Shown: positions 45,023 through 55,204 of the stretch, piece after piece
Layout of the letters: every line of letters begins with the position of its first letter
Position numbering within the stretch: the first letter of the stretch is position 1
Source of the DNA: Lepidodermella squamata
Taxonomy: Eukaryota; Gastrotricha
Length of the DNA stretch: 64,000 nucleotides
Assembly (NCBI GenBank): GCA_047495785.1
Contig: JBLDXI010000016.1
Location: 310,001 to 374,000, forward strand
Direction of reading: 5' to 3'
The notes under the pieces: model-generated
The model's database searches: none
Told to the model about the DNA's origin: nothing
Seen by the model: the letters and a program-made list of their open reading frames with translations, nothing else
Program-made: the position numbers and the translations under genes

Positions 45023-45373
45023 ATGCAAAATTGTTATGCAGCCATATCCATCTTAATTTTGCTGACACCAGTAATTGCAGCTGGTTACTTGGATAACATC
45101 CACTACGCCGAGCCCGAGTACAATGCCGAACAATACTATCGATCGCCATCGGAAGATCTATTCATCTCTGGCACAAATGAAGTTGCGTCTGGTGCACTGG
45201 GCGATTTGCTCCGCACGCGCATGGTCAATCGGTATTTTAAGACAACGCACAATAAACCCGTTCATTCGCATCGGCGACGTCTCCAGATTATGCACTGCAA
45301 TCGCCTTTACAGGGAAGTCGAGCTGAACCGATTACCACTCGATCGATTCCTGCTTACCTGCTCTAACGTATAA
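45023..45373 (+). CDS. Secreted peptide precursor 1 with C-terminal Cys loop
   Basis: Single-exon frame of 116 aa from the ATG at 45023. The signal peptide is MQNCYAAISILILLTPVIAA. The middle is poorly conserved. After a basic site (HRRR) comes a conserved C-terminal region with two cysteines 20 residues apart (C-NRLYREVELNRLP...FLLTC), ending SNV. The paralogue at 54884 has the same layout (QQRR, then CNRLYRQVEQNRL...FLLTC, SHV). This is the organisation of a peptide hormone or neuropeptide precursor: signal, spacer, dibasic cleavage, one disulfide-looped mature peptide of about 30 residues. I do not recognise the peptide family. AATAAA at 45489. Confidence 0.65.
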   Translation: MQNCYAAISILILLTPVIAAGYLDNIHYAEPEYNAEQYYRSPSEDLFISGTNEVASGALGDLLRTRMVNRYFKTTHNKPVHSHRRRLQIMHCNRLYREVELNRLPLDRFLLTCSNV

Positions 45374-46358
45374 TCAACGATTCGTCAAGAGAAACTGGCT
45401 CCTTGAATGTTCGGCAGCTCTTAGGAACTCTTTCTAAAAGTTTCAAACTAGAATTTTGAAAGTTAGCTGGTATAGGTTACCAATATCGAATAAAAAACTA
45501 GTTTACACGAAGCGATGTTTCAAACTTGTTCAATGCATTTGATTATTATCTATTCTTTCTAGGCGTCGAGCTGAAGGCTCGAGTTCATCGGCAATCAATC
45601 GGAACACGTAATCAGTGATGAGGATTTCAAGGATTAAGGGATTTCAAAATCAGATACGGCAATAAACATCGGGGAAAAATAGTGACCCGTATGCGAAAAT
45701 TGTCGAAATAATCAACTTTCACGGTTTTAAACCCATCGTGGTAAAAAAATTCTTATTTTACAGGACCTAATTTCTTCAAACCTTTCTCATATGAGAAATG
45801 ATATAATGCGAGTAATTTTCTATATAATCCGAGTAAAAACCAGCATAATCCAAGAAACAACCAGTTCAATCGAGCAGATGAATGATTCTCAAAGATTTCG
45901 ACGATCTGATTTTGGGATCACGGAATGATTTCAGAGGATATTATGAGATTTGCTTTCAAATCAAATCCCCAACACTGCACGTAATAAAGATGATTTTTCT
46001 GTCAAAACTATTATTGAGGTTAACGCGTTCCTGGCTGTGAATATGGTTAATTCGATCGATCGGAACATTTTCCTTACACATAAGTTGATAGTAGAGCATA
46101 TTCGCCTCAAGGTTAGCTTTAATGCGCAAACCTGATGCACAAAACATAGCTGATCCCGCATCATCTGCGCGTAAAATACCAGCTGCTGCTAGGAAAAGGC
46201 TCATTCCCGATCACACCTTTCATCAAGAAACAATGCGGAGAAACTGCGAGATAAATATCTCACCTCAGGTTTGACTAATTTATAAAGCAGCTGGTATGAA
46301 GATCATTTTTATTACCATTCTTTATTAAATCGTTCTAATTTTTCTTGGATGGTTAGCA
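45374..46358. other. Intergenic region
   Basis: Holds the 3' end of peptide precursor 1 and the upstream region of the lectin/EGF gene. The small frames on either strand are unsupported. Confidence 0.4.
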
Positions 46359-49318
46359 ATGAATGAACTATTTCTTCTACTGATTTCACCATTAATCACG
46401 GGTGTTATCAATGGGCAAAGTTACAAATGTCGGACAATAATCAGCGATACACAATTATATACATTTTTCAGCATGTTCACCTGATTGCCCGACAAATGGC
46501 TACTGTACGGCCACCAACACTTGCACGTGTCTGCCCGGCTGGATAGGCTCTGGCTGCGATACATGTAAGACCCTAATATGCCGAACCATGCCAAGCTCCT
46601 AATTATCAAATGATGTGAAGCGCTAACCTGGAATTACCCACCTGACCCTGCGTTGCCGCAATTCTCTCTTGGGAATGGAAATACGAGTGAATATTTGAGA
46701 GAAGGGCTAACGTTTTACCTAGTTTTTATGTGTTCTCTTCGAGGCAATTACGACATGTTCGTTCTCGCGAGCGTCAGTAATCCGCAAACTAATGGAGCAA
46801 TTAGGCTGACCCCCAATCAGCAGTGGCAGTGCACCTACCTGTTCAGCAAATTGGTTTGAACTGACCAATTCCTCTTTTAATTATTCGTCCATTCTAACTT
46901 AACAGCCCTTGCCGATGATGCCTAATTTTAGCATCAACTACACCGTTCATTTCGGCAATTGGGGGTCGAATGCTGATGGACTCCACTTCCAAATTCTGAG
47001 CAACTCATCGATAAAAAGAGCGCCTAGTATTTTGAAGCGGCTTAACATTGTTATCAGGTATCGAGTTATTTTTTTAGACAGCATGACAGCCTGGATAAAT
47101 TCACCAGAATTAGCTGGGCTGGCAGTCAGTATTAACGCATATAATGCAAGAGCTACTGTCTCTTATGCAACGTCGAATGTTACGCTCATGGACACCGGCT
47201 CTACAATTAACCGCACAATCAACTATTTTAGCATGCCTCAAGCCACAATTCGGCAAAAGTTTCACCTCGGACTGAGATTTGAGAACTTTCAGCTTACCAC
47301 AGTGTACTTCTGTGCAGTCACGGGGTGTCAGAATTTGTTCTCAGGGTTAACCGGGCTCGATATTCGCAGCATTCCCGGCCCTCTTCAAGTTGGCATTACG
47401 GGATTAACCGGCGGCGCAGCCGACCAACTCGATTTGTACGATATCAACGTCTACCAAAGGGCTTGTAATGTTACCTGCATCTATGGCGCCTGTGACGCGA
47501 CGAAACTAGCATGCGTATGCGCGCCTGGTTTAACCGGAGCTATTTGCGATACAGGTATCTTTGAAGCGAATAACTTCACATCATTTTATGAAAGATGCTA
47601 TTCAAGTCGCAACTTGTTCAACGCCATGCAAAACTAACGCTTACTGTACTGGCGTCAACACCTGCACATGTCTCCCAGGTTGGTCGGGGGCTGACTGCAC
47701 GATTCCACCCGCTGGAATGTTTACCACCGCCAATCGTTTGACCCGCTACAGCTGTGGGACGGGCAACACGCGTTAGTTTTTTACTAATTATCGGCTAAAA
47801 GATAACGATTTCAAAAACGATTGGGCATTGGAAAATTACACAAATACACCCCTGTTCGCTTTTAATTATCAAACAATTTCATTTGAGGAAGCTTGCTGGA
47901 ACCTTACAGCCCAGAACTTCTTTGAGTGCCCTTTTTCAGCGTCAATCGCTTTCGAAATCGTTGATAATTCTGGTTCCTATCAACCATAAATATCAATTCA
48001 TTTCAGAAAACTACGACATGTACATACATTCCTCTATTACAAATCCGCAACCTAACGGAGCCACGAGGTTGGTGAAAAATCAAGCATCGATTACAAGCTC
48101 ACTATTTACGAAGCTGGTTGGTTGAAACACAAAAACTTAAACTATTAAATAGTCTTATTTACTTTCAGCCAATCCCTGCTAATCTCCCAAATAACAACAT
48201 CAATATTACAATCGAATTGGGGAAATCAGGAACCATTGTCGATGGTTTTGTTCTCGAGATTCTGAGCAACAGCACGATTGAAAGACCCACGGGAAATCTC
48301 GGTAAATGGATCGACGCAAACCGCACGGGAATAACGATTACAGTGTCGCCGTTTTTCAACATGATATCGATTTCTTCGACTGTGGAGCCTACTAAGCATG
48401 CCCTATTCTGGGGAAAAGGTAATGTGGCGAACCTAGGAATCCTAGGAAACCCGAATCTTCGGCAGAAAATGCAGTTCGGCATTCGTTTTATTGATAACAA
48501 GCTTCGACAGGCAGGTTACAAAACTTTCATCATACACTTAAAGACCTATTATGCTTTTAGGTGTCAATGTGCTCGGTTTCTGTTTGTCGAATTCTGTTCG
48601 ACGGTCTCGACCTAGACATTTCCTTGATCCCAGCGCCCGTTCACTTTGGAATCACTGGCTACTCGGGTGCGAAATTCGACGAAGTTGACCTCCACGAAAT
48701 AGCTTTCTACGGTTTCGTATGCACGCCTAAATGCGTTTTCGGGACATGCAATGTTGTCCCGTTAACATGTGTCTGCTCTCCTGGTTACACGGGCATAGCT
48801 TGCGAATCGGGTGAGTTGTTATAGTTGTTTGAAGTCAAAATTTGATGAGCCATAAAATATTAGCGATATGCACCCAGCCGTGTTTTAACGGTGGCACTTG
48901 CATAGCCCCCAACATCTGCGCATGCTCTTCCACATCGACTGGTCCTGATTGCAGCAAGTCCAGCTTAATGAAAGTTGCAAAAGACTACCAATTAGATGGC
49001 GCAACGCTTCTATCCAGTCTAACGCTACTCTCAGCTGGCAATTGCGCGGCGAAATGTCACGATTATGCTGGCTGCAAGGGGGTGAACTTTCGAATCAGCG
49101 ACAAACGATGCCAATTGCTCGACAGAAGCTTTGGCGAAGCTGCAACGACTTTGCTGTGTGAAATCGGAAGTCAGCACGTTACGATGAACGCTTCATCCAT
49201 GCCCAGCTATATCGTTAGCCAGCAAATGGCTTGTGAGATGGTCGGAGGCTGCCCCAGGCCATTCACTCGCTGTGTCTCCTCGTGCGTCTCTAATCGCTGG
49301 GTCGGACAATGCCAGTGA
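46359..49318 (+). CDS. Secreted lectin-like/EGF/PAN multidomain protein
   Basis: Ten exons: 46359-46419, 46472-46564, 46621-46686, 46744-46853, 46906-47554, 47607-47771, 48007-48116, 48169-48510, 48561-48810 and 48864-49318, 766 aa. Signal peptide (MNELFLLLISPLITGVING). Order: EGF1 (CSPDCPTNGYCTATNTCTCLPG), beta-rich domain 1 (about 75-290), EGF2, EGF3, beta-rich domain 2 (about 383-585), EGF4, EGF5 (CTQPCFNGGTC), then a PAN/apple-type domain (CAAKCHDYAGCKGVNF, CQLL). Both beta-rich domains have NYDM, a conserved ADGLHFQILSN or VDGFVLEILSN strand and a VGITG or FGITG turn, reminiscent of L-type (ConA-like) lectins. The two halves are internal duplicates: exons 4 and 7 are both 110 nt. The intron after exon 8 uses a GC donor. 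Probably an extracellular glycan- or matrix-binding protein. Confidence 0.7.
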
Positions 49319-50094
49319 TTTTGGCGTGACTTCAATTAAATCCTGTTTTTTTCGAAGACGCGCGGCTTTTCACTCTCATCTCTCATACTAATAGGTACCT
49401 ACCTACGGCTTTAGCAATCGTTGAATGACTCGGATTTAAGCTTGTTTACTTCATTTTTTATAGGACAGGTGACAAGTCAAATCTAAGGTGTTGTTTCCTC
49501 TTCATTCCATTCCCTGTGATTAAAATAAATCAAATTTAAAAATGAAGATCTGTCATCAGCTGAGAGCTAAAAATGTGCACAATAATTTTTGGAAAATGTT
49601 TCAGCACTGCTTGTTTACAGCTTTTGTGAACCCACGTTCTCCGATAATTATCAGCTGATAACAGAGCCACATAACAAAGGGCCGGCATCATCACCTAGGT
49701 TTTCACTCGAGTATTTGATGATAATAGTGAAGAATTTTTATGAAGCTGGAGGATAAAATTACCAGCTCAGAGTACTTTTCCAACAACAGACAAGACGTGA
49801 GCCATTGAACGAGGCGTTTTCCAGCTTCTTCCATGTAATCTACAGAATGGGATTGGCCTTCTAGTGTAAGTTATACACGCAACAACAAAATCGGGAAAAT
49901 ACTCGTCCATCTCCTGGCATTCATGCTGCACTTACGGCTGGCACTTAGGGCTGGCACGAGTTATGACGCGGGGTTAATTACGGGGGAATTGGTGCAGATA
50001 AGAGCCATATTTAGTGCATATTTAGTGCGAGAATAAGTAGTGCGGGATGTGATGTAGTATGCAATGCGGGACGTATCACTGAAGAATATGTCCA
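49319..50094. other. Intergenic region
   Basis: Contains 3' sequence of the lectin/EGF gene (AATAAA at 49524) and the downstream flank of GPCR 2. No other gene was recognised. Confidence 0.4.
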
Positions 50095-51280
50095 CTAAAC
50101 TGCTACAACCGGAGCAATCGATGGTCGCCTTTGGAAAGGTACGCGTCTATTCCTCGCAAAACTGTAAAAATAATCGGGCCGCAAGCATGTTAAAATCGGT
50201 GTAACAGCCATTTGTAACATCATTATTACAATAGCTGATCTATGGGTCCAAGTACGCAGGGCGTACGGCCCAGCTAAATTGTAGAACGGTAGCAAAATCA
50301 CCAAAATCAGCAACGGAATGCGACAAATGACAGATATAAGAGAAACCGTGAACGATTGCTTCACTCGAAATATGTCCATTTCTCGCCAGTCAGCTAATCG
50401 AGGCGGGTTCAGAGTGATAGGCTCAGCTCTGTCTGATAAAGCTGGAAGGCTCATCAATTGCGTGTCCTTATAGGAACTCTTAAGCATTCCGAAAATCGTC
50501 CAATAGTTGATAACAAGTCCTAGGCTGATCGCTAATAGAACAGTTAAACTGTATAATGTCACGAGGATGGAAGTATCAGCGTTGCCAAGCTTGTGGGCAA
50601 AATTGCCACAGTAAGCTTTATAAGACCCATTTGCTATCTCTGGGATGCTCAACAACTGAACCTCGGTAGAGATGCGAGTGTGAATATGAAGGGCTTTCCA
50701 TTTACCCAAGGAAAAGCCTATGAAAATCAAGATATTGGCGATAAGCTGAAAAATTAATTTTGTAGAAATTGAAGGATAATCGTGCAAGTATCACTCTTTT
50801 AGCAAATATCGGTGGATCTGGGCTGTTTGATTGGATGCAAAGCTTCCACTCGTAACTTATCTGAAACATTACGAAGAAGCTGAATGTTCCGAACGAGAAC
50901 GGAGCCCAAGCAAGGTTGGTGCAAGTGTCATTATCTGATTCCCAAAATCCTGTCTCGAGGGTTATGATATGAGGTACTGTTATCGTCAGACAGGAAAGAA
51001 AATTGCTGATTCCAAGCAAAGCCGTGAGAACGCGGAAATCCACCCTAACCTGCCGCTTGTAGAGAACAACAGCATTTGCGATTGTTGCTGTTAAAACGGC
51101 GGAAGTCAGAATGCAGAGAATGACCACATAGGGAAGTCGGTCTTTTATCGATTTTGCATGGACATCGTGATACCAGCCGACGTGGTAAGGCCTCGGGCCG
51201 TTGAAGCCTCGGTCTGGGATATATACGAACAACCAATCGTAGACTAAACCAGCGTAATGCGATTCCTCAATCTTCTCCAT
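50095..51280 (-). CDS. Rhodopsin-like 7TM receptor 2
   Basis: Two exons on the minus strand, 51280-50795 and 50745-50095, intron 49 nt, phase 0, 378 aa. I start at the ATG at 51280 (MEKIEESHYAGLVYDW), since the frame upstream lacks another ATG and the paralogue has a Met at the same place. It matches GPCR 1 along its length: GWYHDVHAKSIKDRLPYVVILCILTSAVL in and around TM1, SNFLSCLTITVPHIITLETGFWESDNDTC before TM3, CRIPLLILVILLPFY in TM6, and VTPILTCLRPDYF in TM7. The DRY position reads YEWK, more diverged than in GPCR 1. Predicted plasma-membrane receptor, ligand unknown. Confidence 0.75.
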
Positions 51281-51784
51281 ATTTCTATCCAAAAACTTGG
51301 ATGTTATAGTCAAGGTTCAGAGGAACTAGAATGCATGAATGAATTTTGATTATTGTATGTGTTACCCAGATAGCTGGAGCGGGTAACAGCGCGCAGTACT
51401 AGCTGTAGCTCATTGGTCCCTGGAGACAGTCACTTTGCATGACGCGCCTCGTAAACCGCGAAGTGCGTCACCGAGAATACTATCGGGAAATACCGACGTT
51501 GCACGGTAACTAGCCGTTCGAGGAAGAGGGATTCACGCTATTAGGTAACTAAAGAAAGTATTTGAAATATAGCTTTAATCTTATATCTTTCGAGAAGAAC
51601 CTGGACTTATCGAGTTAACAATCGATGGATTTACGGAGTCAACGGAAGCCAGTTTACATATGGCTAGTTGGATGAATATCATCAACTTGAGAGCAATGCG
51701 TTTCTAATTTCTCCGTCTATCGGTGGAAAAATCAAAGAAAAAACAGATTGATTTGTTGATTTGACACTGAAGATAAGGGCAGTC

Positions 51785-51810
51785 CGTAATCGAAAGCTTG
51801 TAAACAGCTG
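51785..51810 (+). promoter_or_regulatory. Shared upstream element, copy 2 (GPCR 2)
   Basis: CGTAATCGAAAGCTTGTAAA followed by CAGCTG, about 500 bp upstream of GPCR 2. It contains GTAAACA (forkhead-type core) directly joined to CAGCTG (E-box). The same composite occurs at 53774. Confidence 0.4.
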
Positions 51811-52367
51811 AAAGTCTTGATCGAAATATGCCCCACCAAATGACAATTTATTTATTTTTAGAGACTATGAAGGCGTAAGCAACAATGCTAACACGTCAAC
51901 AGCTGATCTTGTGGCTGAACGCGCGCCGATTTATTACAAATTTATTGATTCCGTGAGTACCTTGCTAATGAAAAAAGTGATCAAGTTAGCAGCTGTTAAC
52001 GTCAGCACTAGAAAATCAATAAAAACTAAGCGACAAGATGCTTATTTTTAGATTGAGGCGAGGCATCAGACACATTAATAGGTTATTTAAAATGTAAAGG
52101 ATCCACATCTTATCATCGGAAAAATAATGGATGTCGTCGAACTCCCGCTATTCAAATAATCATTTTTTATTTTCCGGAAACACGAAGCTATCGCCCTAAG
52201 AGTCTCGGCCCACCCGAAGGAAACTATACCGCGCAAACGCGGCTGGTGCACGACGTTCCTTTGTTATAGGATACAGTACAGCAAAATTTAACACATGGAG
52301 AATGATTGCTATAGAAATGTTTACGGACACAATGCAGTTTTGATAGAGCAAAATGGCTATAGAAACG

Positions 52368-53570
52368 TCATTCAAGCATTTTACGGAATAGAGCACCGTC
52401 AATGATGCCGGAGCAGGCCAACACAGCAACTGCCGCGGCCAAGTCCATCAGGTCGATTACAGTAAAGCAATGGGAGGCTACGCGTATCACCAGCTGTTTA
52501 GAATGCCTGTGTTTTGCAAATCGAAGCGTGACCAGCGTGTAAAGCGTGACAATCACTCCGATGGCGATTTTCACTTCAATCAAGATGACGAGGTAAATGG
52601 GCTCGGATGATTGCGGAATCGCTTCGAAAATCATTCCGAGGATGACGAAAAATGCAAGCAGGACTGTGATGTTGTAAACAGGGCGGTCTGGCATGCTAGC
52701 AGGCATGATTAGGCTTAGAATTTGAAGCACGCCTAGGATGTAGCAGGGCGCAATGACTTGTTGAATGATGAAACCCGGCTTGCGTTCAAACGATAAGTGA
52801 ATAGAGGACTGAGTTTTTCCCCACGAATAATTGTAATTTTTGAACGTCCAAACTTTACTGACATCCTCGCCCTGTAAGAAATCGAAAGAGGCTGAAACGC
52901 CAAGGAAAGTAGCTCCTTCTATCTGGACAACTAAAGAACATTCAAAGGTATCAAATGGGAATTTCCATATTCCTGAGTTCTCCGAGCAGAGCGATTCCAG
53001 CTTGGCATAGGTAAGCCAGGCTGATTTGCCCTCAAACGGTAGAATAGAAACCTTTGATTGCACTATTGACCTGATGAAATATTTGAAGCAACGGGTGTAA
53101 ATAGCAAAAATAATTGCTTACTCCATTATTACTTCTGGGTTCGATACAGCATTGGCGTGGTAAACAGTAGGGCTCCAAACTTCGTCCAGCGTTGTTTTGA
53201 ACAGGAATCTTGAATCTTCCAGTGACTGGTTGTCTGTGATATTGAGAGCTGCTACCTTGAGGCGGAGAGCCTCGAAATCACACGGCCAATCCCAAGTAAC
53301 AAGAAACTTCGATAGAGCAGTCATGTGAAGTTCTGTTTCGCAGATTTCGACTGGTTTTAGCACGGTCACAGCTAATTCTATAGGAACAGCCAGCTTGTTA
53401 CCTCCATGGATGAAGTGGTTCGGAAGCCACTTGTAGTAAGCAAACGGGCACGATTCTTGGAATATTTTCCGAATAGCCTCGACTTCATCGAATTCCAGTT
53501 GCGCGTTTCCCACCTTAGACGACAGCCCGATTGCTATAAAAGCAATGAGGAAAGTTCGTGTCGAAAACAT
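52368..53570 (-). CDS. Cys-loop ligand-gated ion channel subunit 4
   Basis: Two exons on the minus strand, 53570-53122 and 53070-52368, intron 51 nt, 383 aa. Signal peptide MFSTRTFLIAFIAIGLSSKVGNA. The extracellular part has TWDWPCDFEALRL, EVWSPTVYHANAV and a Cys-loop CSENSGIWKFPFDTFEC with 15 residues between cysteines, even longer than in channels 1-3. M1 begins near IIQQVIAPCYILGV; M2 reads DRPVYNITVLLAFF (acidic -1', Leu at 9'); M3 and M4 are separated by only about 25 residues. It is clearly homologous to channels 1-3 but diverged, and has lost one of their two introns (the intron between the first two exons). It lies on the same strand as GPCR 2, about 1.1 kb upstream of it. Confidence 0.8.
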
Positions 53571-53773
53571 TCTTCTCTCGATATCCGGTGTAGCAACTGT
53601 GTGTAGGCTTGCCGGTCTGATATTATTATCTTTGAAGCTTTACCGTTTGAAAACTCACCTAAAAGTGTAGTTTGAGTGCCATATTGCCCGGATTGGAATT
53701 TGTTGAACCTCAAAGTAAGAAGCTCATGAAATTCTGCTATAGTGATCAGTAGAGGATCGAAAAACTTTCTGTG

Positions 53774-53799
53774 CGTAATTGAAGGCTTGTAAACAGCTG
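53774..53799 (+). promoter_or_regulatory. Shared upstream element, copy 3 (channel 4)
   Basis: CGTAATTGAAGGCTTGTAAA followed by CAGCTG, about 200 bp upstream of channel 4. Nearly the same as the copy at 51785 upstream of GPCR 2, including the adjoining GTAAACA and CAGCTG sites and following bases (AAATCTCGATCGG here, AAGTCTTGATCGA there). Confidence 0.4.
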
Positions 53800-54083
53800 C
53801 AAATCTCGATCGGATTAATCCGCCAATCGCAAAATCAGATAACTTCGAATTGAAAGCTGGATAAGATGTGCAAGCAAAAGTTGTCGCAGTTGAAATGAAC
53901 CAGGAGAATAACCAACTGTTCTGTTGTTCGACCTGTAAAATTTGCTCAGCGGATATGAAAAATCTCAGAACCGGTTCTCCATCTGATCTAAATATCGACA
54001 GCCTCGAGGCCTGCTTGTTCGACGTGAATACTTTCGAGTTGAACATTTTTCACAGCTAGGGTTCATCTGTTTTATTTAGTCCA

Positions 54084-54305
54084 TCACAGCCTTGTCATCA
54101 CATTGCTTTTCCGTTTCTCATACGCTTTCAAAACATCCTCAAGGTAAGTGTGTTTTTTGCTTTTGTTATTCATTACTTGTTGATGCCGCTTATCCGGGTT
54201 TTTAGTCGTCTGAGAAGTTGGTGGACGAGGAGAGCTTTTCTTCTTCGTGAGTGGATTTTTACCATCAAGGCCAATGCCACTGCAACGGCTTTCATGGTAA
54301 TACCC
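54084..54305 (-). other. Possible terminal exon of an unrecognised gene
   Basis: On the minus strand a Lys-rich frame (GLDGKNPLTKKKSSPRPPTS ... LEDVLKAYEKRKSNVMTRL) ends at 54084, with AATAAA about 10 bp further on (54074-54069). There is no convincing start; a frame with Met lies 54343-54519 on the same strand and could be an upstream exon, but I could not settle a splice. It may be a real small gene or chance. Confidence 0.25.
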
Positions 54306-54883
54306 CAAAATACAGTTCGCACGAAAATGACGTTGAATAAAATTAAGGTATTAAAATGTGAACGAACAGCTCACATCCACCACCAAGAATTTTCTCGAAA
54401 TGCATGACCAACCCGGCGGAATGCGGCATACTATCCATGTGTGGACTTTGGAATAATGAGATGAGCAAACAAGCCAGAGCTTCGACTTTTGACATGAAAG
54501 GTATAGAAAAGAAAGAATGAAGGATAAACGGCACACTCGTCTCTCACAATGGTGGCTTTCCCTTTTGAGATCATTCCTGAGAAAAAAGGAAAGTTATAAT
54601 TGTATAATATCGATTTCTTTATTACGCGGTTTTCTCATGCGCTGATAATGAGAAATAATATGGATCATTGGTCAGCCCATTTCTCAGTCCGCGGGGCAGA
54701 AAATGCGCAAACAAAAAGCAGAGATTTACTGATAATCAATTCGCGAAATAATTGAAGTTCGGTAATTGAATCTTTTGTGGGCTAAAAAGAGGCCTTAAAG
54801 GGACTTGGTCCAGCAGCAGATCGTATCTAATATATTTTCATATTATCATTTTACCCATTCATTTGAGATCTCGCTTTCTAAAA

Positions 54884-55204
54884 ATGCTCAAGTGTTATTT
54901 GATCGTCTACATTCTATTTCTTATCGCCTCCACCGTCGCACCTGGCTACCTTAATAATATTCACTACGTATACCCAGAATACACCGCCGAAGACAACAGC
55001 AGAACGCCATCACAACAGCTATCCGCGCCGGATACTTTTTTCCGCACGCGCATGGGCAGCAGGTATTTAAAGGCCTCCCCTGACAAAGCGGAGCGGCTAC
55101 AACAGCGACGCCTCAAGATTATGCGCTGTAATCGTCTTTACAGGCAAGTCGAGCAGAACAGATTGTCACTGGATCGTTTCTTGCTTACATGCTCCCATGT
55201 ATGA
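54884..55204 (+). CDS. Secreted peptide precursor 2 with C-terminal Cys loop
   Basis: Single-exon frame of 106 aa from the ATG at 54884. Signal peptide MLKCYLIVYILFLIASTVA. It shares with precursor 1 the early GYL-NIHY--PEY segment, a (F/L)-RTRM segment, and the C-terminal basic site plus Cys loop (QQRRLKIMRC ... LDRFLLTC). The spacer between is poorly conserved, as expected for a prohormone. Upstream bases (TTCTAAAAATGC here, TTTAAAAATGC there) and an AATTGAATCTT block further upstream are also shared, so promoter DNA was duplicated as well. AATAAA at 55232. Confidence 0.65.
   Translation: MLKCYLIVYILFLIASTVAPGYLNNIHYVYPEYTAEDNSRTPSQQLSAPDTFFRTRMGSRYLKASPDKAERLQQRRLKIMRCNRLYRQVEQNRLSLDRFLLTCSHV

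Noticed and set aside
51700-51850. Upstream region of GPCR 2 considered as a possible extra first exon
   Set aside because: It matches the upstream region of GPCR 1 only at non-coding level and contains no conserved start or frame.
53534-54046. Minus-strand frame of 170 codons extending upstream of channel gene 4
   Set aside because: The signal peptide of channel 4 starts inside its end in a different frame, and the upstream residues have no homology.
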